64,000 nucleotides of DNA from Corallium rubrum (Eukaryota > Cnidaria > Anthozoa > Scleralcyonacea > Coralliidae): assembly GCA_964035015.1 (NCBI GenBank), contig OZ036017.1, positions 5,505,496-5,569,495 on the forward strand. Direction: 5' to 3'. Shown piece by piece: positions 47,507-60,013 of the stretch. The position numbers were made by a program, and so were the translations under genes. Within the stretch, counting starts at the first letter, position 1, and every line of letters starts with the position of its first letter. The notes under the pieces were generated by a model. The model was not told the origin of the DNA, ran no database searches, and saw only the letters and a list, made by a program, of their open reading frames with translations.

Positions 47507-50500
47507 ATGGACGATTTAAGGCGATTAAAGAAGAAACGACATGGTCATAGGACCTACATGAGGAATGTCTGCGAGAAGGTAGATAATCTATTAGCAGAAT
47601 ACAACGAGGAGAATCGAGGTAAGATCAAAACCTTTAGAGATGTGTTGAACGAGAAATTGGGAGTTCTGAGCGAGCTAGATTCGTCGATTTTGAACGTTAT
47701 CGATGACGAAGATATTGAAAGAGAAATTGAAGAAACGAGCGAGCTGAGAAGTGAAATTCAAGAGCGTATTGTAAACATTGAACTAGTTATTATGTCTGAT
47801 GATACTTCTGTTGGTAATGAAGCGACAAGCTCAGTGTCAAATAAAAGCTCTGTTTCGAATAAAAGCTTGGAAAAGTCTAACAAAAGTAGTCAGTCGAAGA
47901 GATTAGGAAACAACATCAAGTTGCCAAAGCTAGTAATAAAGAAATTTTAAGGTAAACATTCTGAGTACAAGACATTTTGGGAAAGTTTTGAAGCAGCTGT
48001 ACATTCGAATGAATCTTTGAGCAATATCGAGAAATTAAATTATTTGAGAACATATTTAGAAGGACCTGCTTCAGCAGCCATTGCTGGACTGTCTTTGACC
48101 AATGAAAATTATCAAGTTGCTATTGACCTACTAAATGAAAGATATGGAAATAAGCAGACTATTATAAGTTCTCACATGGAATCACTGTTGAAGATGCCCC
48201 GAGAAACCGATGCGAATGACAAGCGAGCAAGAGTTGTTTATGACCAGATAGAAGTGAATGTACGAAGTTTACAAGCTATGGGTGTAAGCTAGAGATGTAT
48301 GGAGGCCTATTAAATCCTGTTTTAATGGAAAAGATCCCTGAAGAATTTCAATTGATTATCAGCCGTAAGATGAAATCTGACACTTGGGATATTTCTGAGT
48401 TAATGAAAGCATTTAGAGATGAATTAGAGGCACGGGAGAAAACCCGGGTTGTTGGTGGTTATAGCAATCATGCGGAGAAACCCTGGGCAAAAGGTGGTCG
48501 ATTTAAGGACCCTATTACTGTTGCTACACTGCATGCGAATGATCGAGTTCAGATTGGTTTTTATTTATGTGACCAGCCTGGGCAAAAATCATACAAGTGT
48601 ACCCTGGTTACTGACCCAGATAACCGAAAGGGGGTTCTGAAGAAAAAGGGACGGTGTTTTCTTTGTTTAAAGAGTGGTCACATTGTGAAGAACTGCCCTT
48701 CTGACATGAAGTATCCGAAGTGTGGGGCAAGACACCACAGCCTAGTCTGTAAGAAAGTGTTTGAATTACAGCCCACTGGGAATAATAGCATATGCCAACA
48801 GCAAAGCCCGCTAAGAATTGAATTTGAAACACCAGTGAACCCCTCTAATCCAGATGGGAATGCAACAACAGCCAATTTATATGTGAACACTGAGACTTCA
48901 GTGCTTTTGCAGACAGCTGTTGCCAATGTCACTAATCCTATAAGCAAGAAATCAGTGAAAGCGAGATTGATATTTGATAGTGGATCACAGAGGTCTTATA
49001 TTTCTAATCATATAAGAAATGTGCTTGAACTATCCACGCTTGGGTCAGAGAATTTGTTGATAAAAACTTTTGGTTCCGAGGTCGAGCAACCGAAAACGTC
49101 TGATGTGGTGAAGTTCTGTGAGTAAACCAGGAGGTGGCCTTCATTTGTACCTGGATGCCTGGATGCAGTACCAAAGATCAGTTTGCCTGTAACGAAGCAG
49201 AAGATCGAATTTGCAAAGTCGACATACAACCGCCTATCATCTCTGGGGATGGCTGATAGTTCCAATGGTGATGTCGATATGCCGATTGACATTCTAATTG
49301 GAAGTGATTTCTACTGGCAATTCATGACTGGGGAGAGCCGAAGAGGAAGAAATGGTGGTTCAGTTGCTATAGGAACGCACCTGGGATGGGTATTGTCAGG
49401 TCCAGTCCATGCACTGACCCAGAATGTGGTTGGTTCGTCAGTATGCTTGAATGACACGCACGTGCTAAGACTAGACACGGCAGAAGAAATGAACAAAACG
49501 TGTTCATTGAAGAATGAGCTTTCAAAGTTCTGGGACATTGAAACCCCAGGAATAGCTCTCGAGAATGAGGATGTGGTCTACGAGCAGTTCCTGAACAAGA
49601 TACATATGAAAGATGCAGGATATGTAGTTTCACTTCCATGGAAGGAAGAACACCCCACCTTGCCTGACAACTATAACCTAAGTTGTTCGAGATTCAGTTC
49701 AGCGCTCAGACGCCTAAGGAAAACACCGGAGATCCTGCACGAGTACGACAAAGTTATCCGTGACCAAGAAGCAAGAGCATCATAGAAACTGTTACATCTA
49801 CAGGATCGCCGAACAAGATTCATTACTTACCACATCGAGAAATTATACGGCCGGACAAACAAACAACAAAGTTGCGAGTGGTCTTTGATGCCTCGGCGAA
49901 AAAGGATGGACCATCTCTAAATGATTGCCTGTATGCAGGCCCATCTCTATCTCCATTGTTGATGGACATTATGATACGATTTCGTTGCTTCAGAATAGCG
50001 CTTGTGGCAGATATTGAAAAGGCGTTTTTGATGGTAGGAGTGGAAGAGACAGATCGAGATTCTCTGCGATTCCTGTGAATTGATGACATCAATTCTGATC
50101 AGCCTAAAGTAGAGGTGAAAAGATTTACGAGGCTTGTGTTTGGTGTGTCATCTAGCCCATTCCTTCTTAACGCTACGCTGAGATTCCATATCAATAAGTA
50201 TGCTGTGAGTGACCCCGAGTTTGTAAAGAAGGTGATTGAAGCATTGTATGTAGACGACCTTACAACTGGAGATCAAACCGTGGAAGGAGCATATCAGCTA
50301 TTCCTGAAGTCGAAGTTGAGAATGTTGGAAGCTGGGTTGAACCTATGGAAATGGTCTTCCAATTCTAAAGAACTGATCACAAGAATACAAGAGTCTGATT
50401 CCAATGAGGATGTTGCCCATTATGAAACCGATACGGTGACACAAGATCATGAAACCTACGCAAGTTCTACCTTGGGCACGGATCACGAAGTAAACGAAGA

Positions 50501-50638
50501 AAGTGAACACAAGGTCTTGGGAATAATGTGGCACCACGATGCCGATGAGTTGAGTGTTGACTTGGGTCGCATTGTTGAAATCTCAGCCAACTTGCCAGCT
50601 ACAAAGAGAACAGTGCTAAAAGTCACAGCCCCGCTGTA
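47507..50638 (+). pseudogene. BEL/Pao LTR retrotransposon, truncated and broken
   Basis: Order of parts: gag-like region with the DUF1759-type segment (KTFWESFEAAVH; YLRTYLEGPASAAI; LLNERYGN), zinc knuckle CFLCLKSGHIVKNC, a retropepsin-like segment with FDSGSQRSYIS, a linker with DILIGSDFYWQF, and RT (RVVFDASAKKDGPSLNDCL; ADIEKAFLMV; YVDDLTTGD). The DUF1759, protease, RT order is that of BEL/Pao. In-frame stops at 47948-47950, 49123-49125 and 50076-50078, plus frame changes near 48288 and 49780, make it inactive. Homology ends abruptly at about 50630, just after the RT (LKVTA), so RNase H and integrase are missing. No LTR pair was recognised. Confidence 0.88.
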
Positions 50639-50639
50639 G

Positions 50640-52640
50640 CTTGCACTTTTTTGTGAAAAGAAACACTGCCCCCTATACTCTATAACAAAACTACATGTTA
50701 TCAGTCTTATCTTCCTTGTTAATCGATCTGTTCGAAAAAATGTCGCCACTTATTAGTTCTACCCGAAATTGCATTCCAACCAGATTGCCTGGGGAAAGTT
50801 TCGGTGTACTCAAAAGTATATAACGTCATGTGTAGTAGGTTAAAGAATATAAATTCTAATAGTTCTATATTATAGCTTGCAAAGTAACAACCGATGACAC
50901 TGTAACAATATACGGAAAAAATTGCCGTCTCCCGCGTGGACCGTGGTATATTCGACTCAAACTCTTAAAGTTCAGAAATTTAAAGTTTTCAGGAATATCC
51001 AAGAAGGAAACTTAAACTAAGAATTCTTCTTGCAAAGAAATAGATTGTAGAGCGGTTAAAAATGCTGCCATGAAGGTCGTCGCCGGTCGATCAAGGCACT
51101 TGCGCGGCTTGATTAAACAGTGTAGACAATTCGCAGCTTTGGCAGATAAAAACGACAAAAAACATGACAGCCATAACTTCAACTTGTCTGCAGTTCGACT
51201 TCACTTCTCAACACTGGATATCACTGGCGTAGTCTGCGCCGTCAAACTGCAGCGCTTACAGTCAATGATTATATGCACTTTAACTGCGTTTTGTCTGCTC
51301 ATTAACTGCATATTGACTGGCAGACAAGAAAGAGTTAATTTTCCTGTCATTTTCCTGCGGGAAACACCATGCATGGTAATGCACCAGCTATTCATTTACC
51401 TTAATTAAATTCTTTAGGCAGTTCTTCTGAAGAGTTTTCCTTGATAACAATGGACTGAAATTCTCAAATATTATATTGTTTGATTTTAAACTGTATATAG
51501 TAATTTCTTGATTAGTTCTTGACATATTGTATTAATTATACTAGAAATACATAAATGCAATAACTCCTCGCCCGCTTTTACAGCAACCCCCCTTGCGCTC
51601 TTTTTTTATTGGAGGCCTGGAAATAGCTACTCCTGTCGGAATGAAAATATAGTTTTAATTCTGGTAGAATATTTGAAATAAAAAACAGAAACTCTATTTT
51701 TTTAAAGAAAAATGCAACAAAAAACAAAGAAAAATTTAAGAATGATATTTCGTAAAATATATTGAGATGAAAAAAATTGCATGTCGCCTCCCAGGTTTCG
51801 AACTCGATCTCGTTCGCGTGCAAGCCGACGATGTTACCACCACACTACTGAAGCAGGCGTCAAAATTTTATCAAAACATTAGGGTTATATTGTACAGTTA
51901 TTTCTTTCCATGTTTACAAAGACCATTGCTTGGTATCTAAAAATATTTGCATTTTGAAAACTACTCAAACTGCCTGGCTGGTATTCATTTATGATATTTT
52001 AAATTTATTTAAACAAATATAACAAAAACAGTTTTTCATTTCGAAATCTGAATTGCTGAAAATGTTTTCACATACATGTTAATGCCAATGGGCCTTAATA
52101 AATATTTCAACAGCATTTGTACGTTTTAAAAAAATGTTCCTTTTCCATTTTTTATGCTAAATTATAAACAACCGCTAAGTCATATTAAGTAGTTTTACAA
52201 AAAGAAAACTATTTAAAAGAAGATAAGATGGCAGCCACAGGTAAAAAATACAACGGGCATCGGCAAGAAAAAACATGCAATTATGGATATGATACGTTTA
52301 AAACGGACTTCAAGGACACACAAAATGTCATAATATAAAACAAAATTAACAGTCATAGATGTAAACAGGGAAACTCGAACAGTTTTGCTACTAAGTGTTC
52401 GTGATTACTGAGAGCGACTGCTCTATATTTTTACCGTAGCTTAAACTCTTCGGCCTTTATCATCGTTGGTTTTCTACATCTTTTTCCCTCTTTCGAGGTT
52501 CGGTTTGACGGGTTTCCTTTAGTCAAGACGTTGATTTGTTTCTGTTCTTTTGAAATGAATGTACGTATCCCCAAAACTCCTTTCTCAAGTCTTTTTGTCA
52601 AGAATATATTACTTCAAATCTTTTTTGTCAAGAACTATAT
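50640..52640. other. Non-coding stretch
   Basis: No recognisable gene. A 112-codon frame at 51070-51408 has no motif I know. 51540-51582 repeats the block at 11850-11890 (CTAGAAATACAT...CTCGCCCGCTTTTACA). Confidence 0.4.
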
Positions 52641-52680
52641 TGTTTCCAGTGCCCTACAATCTTCACCGCGCGTGGTCCGT

Positions 52681-52746
<66 letters not shown>

Positions 52747-52870
52747 GCAAATATTCAGATCGCTCAAACTGATCCGCATTTGAACACGCGTGTAAAGTGG
52801 ACTCCACGCATGTCGAGATTAGCACCCTCACCGGGCTCCGGGCCTTCGGCCCTACGCCCGGCTCGGGGAT
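52640..52870 (+). repeat. GC-hairpin dispersed repeat, copy 3, with (CA)n(TA)n
   Basis: CCAGTGCCCTACAATCTTCA, (CA)n at 52683-52731, (TA)n to 52746, then CATGTCGAGATTAGCACCCT and the GGGCCTTCGGCCC hairpin. Same three-part order as copy 1. Confidence 0.8.
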
Positions 52871-53214
52871 AAATACAGTACTGCTCAGAAGTATCCTACA
52901 TCATGCATTCATTCTTATAACAGTCGACTGATTGACTTGAACTTACTGCAGTTCAACAATGGTTGAGTTGCTGTTTTGTGCAAGAAACAGATCATTCGTA
53001 TCTTAATTCAGTCATTAATGTACGAAATGCAGTGTCAGTTGATATAATGGTCCAGCTGAACCCCAGTTTCAAACTGAGGCCATCATGGTTTGATCTAGTT
53101 TATTGTTGTATTGGTTACTTTTGAGCAGTACTATGCACAGTGCCGTTTTAAAAAGGAATAGAACAAACGATAAATGCACTTATTTTTATGTAACTAACAT
53201 AACATATCTGAAGT

Positions 53215-53400
53215 TATATTGGGCATTTCACTCGATTACATAGCATGTTCTCGGGATTTTGGGTGAAGGAGAATTCAAGTGTAGAATATATACATTTTAA
53301 GACCAGACCGGGATTTGGCAGGAATTGAACCCACGGCCTTGCGATTCTAGTGCAATGCTCTGACCACTGAGCCATGGAGGGCGTTGCCAAGAGCATGATC
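53215..53400 (-). mobile_element. tRNA-derived SINE, inverted copy
   Basis: On the minus strand: box A TGGCTCAGTGG, box B GGTTCAATTCC, tail ending TTCACCCAAAATCC. Its head faces a (TA)n tract at 53410-53471. Confidence 0.8.
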
Positions 53401-53408
53401 GCGAGTTT

Positions 53409-53409
<1 letters not shown>

Positions 53410-53471
<62 letters not shown>
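53410..53471. repeat. (TA)n microsatellite
   Basis: About 30 TA units between two SINE copies in opposite orientation. Confidence 0.97.
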
Positions 53472-53474
<3 letters not shown>

Positions 53475-53519
53475 GGTGGTAATGTCAGGAGAGAATTGGG
53501 TATATTATAAGTTATATTG

Positions 53520-53690
53520 GGCATTTCACTCGATTACATTGCATGTTCTCAGGATTTTGCGATTGGCAAAGGTCGTGGGTTCAATTCCTGCGGGAAGGCC
53601 TGTGTAGTTGCATTTTTCGCAACTGGTCCCGGTCTGGTCTTAAAAGGTATATATTCTACACCCGAATTCTCCTTCACCCAAAATAATAAT
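53520..53690 (+). mobile_element. SINE copy lacking its box A head
   Basis: Retains box B (GGTTCAATTCC) and the tail. The region where box A should lie is replaced by a tail-derived sequence (GATTACATTGCATGTTCTC...), so this copy is rearranged. Confidence 0.7.
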
Positions 53691-53769
53691 ATCTGGTCTG
53701 TTCACATTATAGTCTACGCTCGAAAGCACATTAAGCACTGCTGCCTATGCTGTGTATGGGTCACTCTTT

Positions 53770-54780
53770 GACGAGTAACATAATCTGGTGTTAGATAGGG
53801 TAAAATCATTGAGTATTGTTTTTGATAGACTCAGGCAGAAACAGATTAAATGTACCCCGGTACAGACGTTTCATATGCCAAAATTACACATCACTGTGTC
53901 TGCAGGCATTTCTTGTTACCTCAAAAGCACAATCAAAATTACTGTGCCCGGTATGCCAACCTCAAAAACACATATAGTGTTAGTATAGGCTCCAGGCAAA
54001 TTTCTCACTCGAAAGTGCAATCATACAAAATTTTTGATGACTGCACCCAGTGCACCAGCCTCAAAAACATATATTAGGTGCAGATCCAAGGTTGGTGTGG
54101 GCCCCCATTTTGCACACACATGTACACTGTATACACGCCGATATTAATGACTTTGTATTTCTCTTAAATCTCACTTAAAAGCCCAAAATATTGCATTACC
54201 AGAAATTTGAGACAAGATGGTGGCGCCCGTGCATATTAAGGACCATAATAATAGAGATTCTCAACGGTAAATAATAAGGAGAACACATAATAATTCAAAT
54301 TTTGCTTAAACGGTGACATATTTCTTCTTTGCCCGACTCCATCTGACTTCAGCATGGACTAAGGAACAGTTATAATTAAAAAACGTTTTCTTAGCTCGAC
54401 GACAAAATACTTCCCTAGCTCGTCTTATTTTTGCACTGAAAGTGCCACTATCCATAGCATTAGCCATAGTAATCTTTGTGAACAGGTGCTAGAAATTGAC
54501 CAAATTGACCAACAACGTTACGGGCGATGCGAAGTGCCCGACTCGCGGTGCATTGGGCATGAGCCAGTCTACTTCGAGAGCACATAAAGGTCCTCCTTTG
54601 TCCCTAGCATAGTACTTCCAAAGGCGTTTGAACTTGCTTGATTTCACAGTCCATGCGGTCATTTACAGGTTGTTTATATATACATACATGCACGATTTAG
54701 GAAAATTCTAAAGAACTCAATGATCTGAATAATGAGAAGCACTAGAATACAATGGAATCACACACCTTAGAAGACGCTTA
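53770..54780. other. Non-coding stretch
   Basis: No gene. CCTCAAAAACATATA-type blocks recur at about 53955-53975 and 54057-54075, a degenerate local repeat. Confidence 0.4.
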
Positions 54781-54783
54781 TAG

Positions 54784-54962
54784 ACCCCGTTTACACTATG
54801 CCGCTACGATTTGAAAACGGAACAAAATCATGCCGGTATGCAAATACAGCATATAACATTTCATGTTATTTTTGTGCCGGTGTCGTATAAACGCAAGGCC
54901 TAAACGGCATGATTTTGTTCCTTTTTCAAATTGTACCGGCATCGTATAAACGGAGTCTTAGA
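54784..54962. mobile_element. MITE with AGACCCCGTTTACAC ends
   Basis: Inverted ends AGACCCCGTTTACACTATGC and its imperfect complement ending AAACGGAGTCT, with internal CAAAATCATGCCG/CGGCATGATTTTG. About 180 bp, non-coding. Confidence 0.8.
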
Positions 54963-55271
54963 ATACATAATTATATTATTAGGCGAATAGCCGCTTACCG
55001 AGAGCGGCGGCACAAATTTCCCAAACTTCTGGTACGTGATGGGAACAGTTCATTAATTTTCTGAAACCAAAGAATTTCTAAAAGTTATTGTGCTTTTGGT
55101 ATTAATCTGATTCATGCTTTTCATAAATTTCTAAACCTGGATCTGCCTCCGCATATTATGTCTAGGTATAACTGGCGAGATTATATGTGTATTACTCGAA
55201 AGCAAAAGTCTTGACATGTGCCCAGTAATTTCCAACATGTGAACCAAGTTCACCAGGCCATCTATTAACTT

Positions 55272-55620
55272 TTAATGCCTACTATATCTTCCTATAGTTT
55301 CTTGTGCAAGCAACTGCAACCTTTGCTCTTCATCAAGTCGCTTTCGCAAGTTTTTGTTTCTACCAATGGTTTTTAAGCGATCAAATGTCATTGGCTCAAA
55401 CACAATATCATTAATGGATCTCACTCTAGATGTAGCAACAAATGTACATCCAGCTACTTTCTCACTTTTACCCAAGTCAACAACAGCCTTTGGTAAAGTC
55501 TGTCCCTGTGACTTGTGAATGGTCATTGCATACCTTAATCTCAATGGGACCTGTTGTCTTGACATGTACTTCCCATTAGTCATCCATTCAAATACCTTTG
55601 GTGGCACTGGTATGCACGTG
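55272..55620 (-). pseudogene. Helitron helicase C-terminal segment
   Basis: Encodes VPPKVFEWMTNGKYM, then RYAMTIHKSQGQTLPKAVVD (motif V/VI region of PIF1 helicases) and FVATSRVRSINDIVFEPM, ending GRYSRH and a stop. It is separated from the preceding helicase segment by the insertion at 55621-56648. Confidence 0.85.
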
Positions 55621-56648
<1,028 letters not shown>

Positions 56649-56649
56649 A

Positions 56650-56816
56650 CTTGGGACGTGTATCAATAAATCCTGGGCCAGTGTAGGCAGGGAAATGTAC
56701 AAACACAGCGACAGGTAGATTTGGTGGTTCGAGATTTTCTGCAAACCTAATCTCCTCGACCACTCCAAATGAACCATTACGAAGGGCAACGTCAGCCCAC
56801 AGGTTAAAGGATAAAG
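56650..56816 (-). pseudogene. Helitron helicase segment between insertions
   Basis: Minus-strand reading: NLWADVALRNGSFGVVEEI, then FAYTGPG-like VHFPAYTGPGFIDTRPK. This is the PIF1 segment that links the parts on either side of the two insertions. Confidence 0.8.
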
Positions 56817-57177
56817 GACTGGGGGGTTAATCATCCTTACTTGCAGCCAGGGGCTGAATCGCGAAGGACGCAGATATCAACGTGGCCGTGTCGAGGCATA
56901 TCAAAGGCGCTCCAGGCAACCGCCATACGACACAGTTCAGACCACGGATCACAGCTAAGATGTTAGGTGTTGATTTTATGGAGGGAGGAAAACCGGAGAA
57001 CCCGACGAAAAACCCTCGAAGCACAGGAGAGATCAACTACAACTCTATTCACATGGGTCCAAACCCGCCAACGGGGTCATTCCCAAGCGGTCACCCATCC
57101 AAGTACTAACCCCGTCTAACCAGGCTTAACTTTTTGGTGAGAGGCAGCGCGCTAACAGCACACGCCACCCGTGCTCC
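56817..57177 (-). mobile_element. 5S-rRNA-derived SINE (SINE3-like)
   Basis: On the minus strand the head contains GGGTTAGTACTTGGATGGGT followed by GACCGCTTGGGAAT, the internal-promoter part of 5S rRNA. Downstream is a core with GAGGGTTTTTCGTCGGGTTC and TCCGGTTTTCCTCCC, resembling a SINE core conserved across animals, and a tail rich in TTTATCC. CAGGTT occurs at both borders as a likely target duplication. It lies inside the Helitron helicase. Confidence 0.75.
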
Positions 57178-57182
57178 AGGTT

Positions 57183-57311
57183 GGATGTGAGCATGACCTC
57201 TGTTTTCTTAGACAGGGATATCACTGCTTCTAAGCCATCAGCTTCATCAGATGTTGCTGCTGATGCTGCATGGCCAGAATTCTTTGCCTGAATCTTTGCC
57301 ACAGCCTGTCC
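57183..57311 (-). pseudogene. Helitron helicase segment
   Basis: Encodes QAVAKIQAKNSGHAASAATS and then SLSKKTEVMLTSNL. It continues in frame with the segment upstream of the hAT-like insertion at 57312-58476. Confidence 0.8.
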
Positions 57312-57569
57312 AGAGGCGGACTGGCCCACCGGGATACCGGGAAATTTCCGTTCCATGCAGGCGCCCCCATAAAAGACAATTAACAATCCTAGACTACAAG
57401 TCGTAAACACAATGATATATAATTTGTATTTTCTCAACTATTTACTCTGCATGTAATTGCATATGTTATCTTTTCTTTGTTATTCACTCTTCATCAGATG
57501 TAACCATATGTAATTTTTCGGGTATACAATAAATTTTGTAACTCTAATAAGATTAAGACTAATTTTAAG

Positions 57570-58047
57570 AGGCTGTTTACATGGAAGGCGGGACGGGACG
57601 GATCGTATCGCTACAATATTTTCCCTTTATTTATCTCATTTCGTTTATATGAAGGATGTGTTTGCCGGGACATTTTTGTCCCGTCCCGCCTAACAAGGAT
57701 CCCGGTTTCCTAGCTCAACCATAATATATAAATCCTCTGACGCTCTGTCCCGCCTAATCCGGACGATATGATGGATACCGTTTCGAGTAGTTATTTCGAT
57801 TCTTAAGCTGTTTATTTGATACAAATTAGTGATAACGGCTAGTAGGAGGACAGCAGCTCTTTATAATACGTCAAATTATATTTATTTCTCTGTTATTCTG
57901 TGGTTTTTACAACTTTCTATTTGTGTTGTGAAACGTCCCGGTCGCAATTATCCTGGCTGAAAACATTCTCCTATAAACCCGGCGGGATGAGAAACGTCCC
58001 GTCCCGCTTACTTACCCCGTCCTGTCTCCCATGTGAACAGCCCCCTA
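57570..58047. mobile_element. Nested MITE with GGCTGTTTACATGGA ends
   Basis: Inverted ends AGGCTGTTTACATGGAAGGC and (complement) CATGTGAACAGCCCCCT, with GGACGGGAC/GTCCCGTCC blocks inside. Within the hAT-like element. Confidence 0.8.
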
Positions 58048-58206
58048 AAGCTGGATTTCCACTAGGCATAAAATATCGCGCCCTCGACTTTTCAGTTTCT
58101 TTTGTCTTGTGAGTTTCCATGTGGAACGAAGTAGAAAACTATATTCAATTTGTACAATAGAAAAGTCGAGCGCGCGATATTTTACGCCTCGTAAAAATCC
58201 AGCTTA
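58048..58206. mobile_element. Nested short MITE with AAGCTGGATTTCC ends
   Basis: Inverted ends AAGCTGGATTTCCACTAGGC and (complement) CTCGTAAAAATCCAGCTT, with ATATCGCGCCCTCGACTTTT inside. About 160 bp, directly adjoining the preceding MITE. Confidence 0.8.
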
Positions 58207-58484
58207 AGAGTAGTTGAATCGTGGAACAGTAATTCACTCGATCGTAGTATACAATATATTATTGTCTATTAAATGTTGTAGTCACAAAAAAATATGGGCA
58301 TACATAAATCGTGCTTAAAATGAAAAATGCTGCTCACAATATCAGAGGGTCAAAAATTCAAAAATTTCCTAGAAGCCGTAACGGCACGCGCACTCTCCGG
58401 CCGAGACCCTTAGAATACTCAGGCTTTGCACTCGGCCAGGCGCCCAGTAACTTTTCTGCTGCCAGTCCGCCCCTAAGCCTGTCC

Positions 58485-59880
58485 ATTGCCTCTCAACTTC
58501 TCATAGTTGTACTCTGCTACACTCTTCTTGTCAAAGTATAACCGAATAGCATCATTAAACTGATCCATTGCAATATTATGTGTGGAATGTTGCAGCAGGA
58601 GAGATGCCAGTCTTGTTCTGTTACCTGTCCATCTTTCATTCTCATCAGCAAGGTTCTGAATGCTTGTGCCTCAGCATTCTCACCAGCTTGTCGCATGTTC
58701 TCATTCAAAATGATTATAGAATCAAACAAAAGATATAATGAATGACGATGATCACTAGTAGTGGATCCATATCCTGCAATATACAATGGACGGTCACCCA
58801 CTGGTGGCAACTGACAAAAGTCACCAAGGAGGATCACTGAAATACCACCAAATGGCTTATCTTCATTCCCTATGCCAGCACGCAATCTATTGTCTAACCA
58901 CGACAACATTTTGTGACCAATCATTGACATTTCATCGACAATGAGGTAACTGTTACCTTCCAGTTTTAACTGTAAGCGTTGCAACGATTCATCCTGTCGG
59001 TCTTTATACTCACGTATAGGAAGTTGTGCAGAAGAGTGTAACGTCTGGCCATTAATAATAAATACTGCAATACCTGTTGTTGCAGTTATTATACAACTGT
59101 CACCCAAACCCGTTTTAAAGCAGTGATTTTAGGTACGTCTTACCTGTTCCTGCAGTACCACATACAATCACGTTGACTGGGTCAGGTTTCTCACCATTTT
59201 GCATATGAGATAGAACAATATCATATGCAAGTAGTTGCTTCTCATTTAGGGTTGATGGATCAATGGGAACTTCGTTGCTCACTTGTACATTGTGTCGTTG
59301 CCCTCGTTCTTCTGCATCTTTCCTCTGCTGGTAGATCCACCCAGGGCATTCTCTGAGCATCTCCACTGGAACTGTTTCTGCAGCTGCATACCAGTCGTTC
59401 CCAGTCCCCAACTGCTGATCACCAAACTCCTCATACGGTTGGTTCAACCTGCATAACAGCATCCAGTCATCGAGTTGGTTTTCTGGATCGTTATTCTATT
59501 CGTCATCATTGTTACCTGTGTTATCATCATTACTATCCTCTTCATTTCCTTCATCTGACATGTGTTGGAAAACTCTGTCTCGATCTTCCTCGTGACGTAA
59601 AACATTCTGTGAAGCAAAATCAGTTTCAAGAAACATGTAATAGGTGTTGATGAACATTTCATTATTTTGTTCCTTATTGTCCCATGCATTTGATGGTTCA
59701 CCCTCCCAGGGTTTGAACTTGATCAACTGAAATTTGCAATACCTGCCAAAATCAGGCCCATGGGGGTTTGCTAACACCTTTGGAAAGGTCCTTACAATAT
59801 ATGGTAATGGTCGCTTTCTTATTTCAGATCTGATTCTTTTGTACTGTGACACATACTGCATCAAATTCAACTGAGATAAG
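58485..59880 (-). pseudogene. Helitron PIF1-type helicase, N-terminal segment
   Basis: Walker A CGTAGTGKTYL (about 59130-59160), TATTGIAVFIINGQTLHSSA, Walker B YLIVDEMSMIG, and VILLGDFCQLPPVGDRPLY are all present, so this was a helicase ATPase. A one-base insertion near 59113, just after Walker A, shifts the frame. Upstream (59870-59496) lies the Rep/helicase linker (PYIVRTFPKVLANPHGPDFG) with an acidic tail. The reading frame resumes beyond the hAT-like insertion. Confidence 0.85.
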
Positions 59881-60013
59881 CATGATACCTGCTTTTCCCA
59901 GTTGAACGCTTACCATAATCTTCAATTGTATATTTTTGCAAGACCTCTTCACTTTGGTCCTCAGTGTCCATAACAACTCTCCTACTGTTAGCTAAACATA
60001 CAGTAACAAAGTT

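Larger units (their letters stand above)
57312..58476. mobile_element. hAT-like insertion with 8-9 bp target duplication
   Basis: AGCCTGTCC occurs immediately outside both ends (57303-57311 and 58476-58484). Terminal inverted repeats are AGAGGCGGACTGGC and TAGGGGCGGACTGGC (read inward). Ends of this kind with an 8-bp duplication are typical of hAT transposons. No transposase, so non-autonomous. It contains two further nested MITEs (57570-58047, 58048-58206). Confidence 0.85.

Noticed and set aside
51070..51408. 112-codon plus-strand frame
   Set aside because: No recognised motif, no splice or homology support; could be chance.
57030..57180. Functional 5S rRNA gene
   Set aside because: Only part of 5S is recognisable and it is joined to a SINE-type body inside a Helitron.
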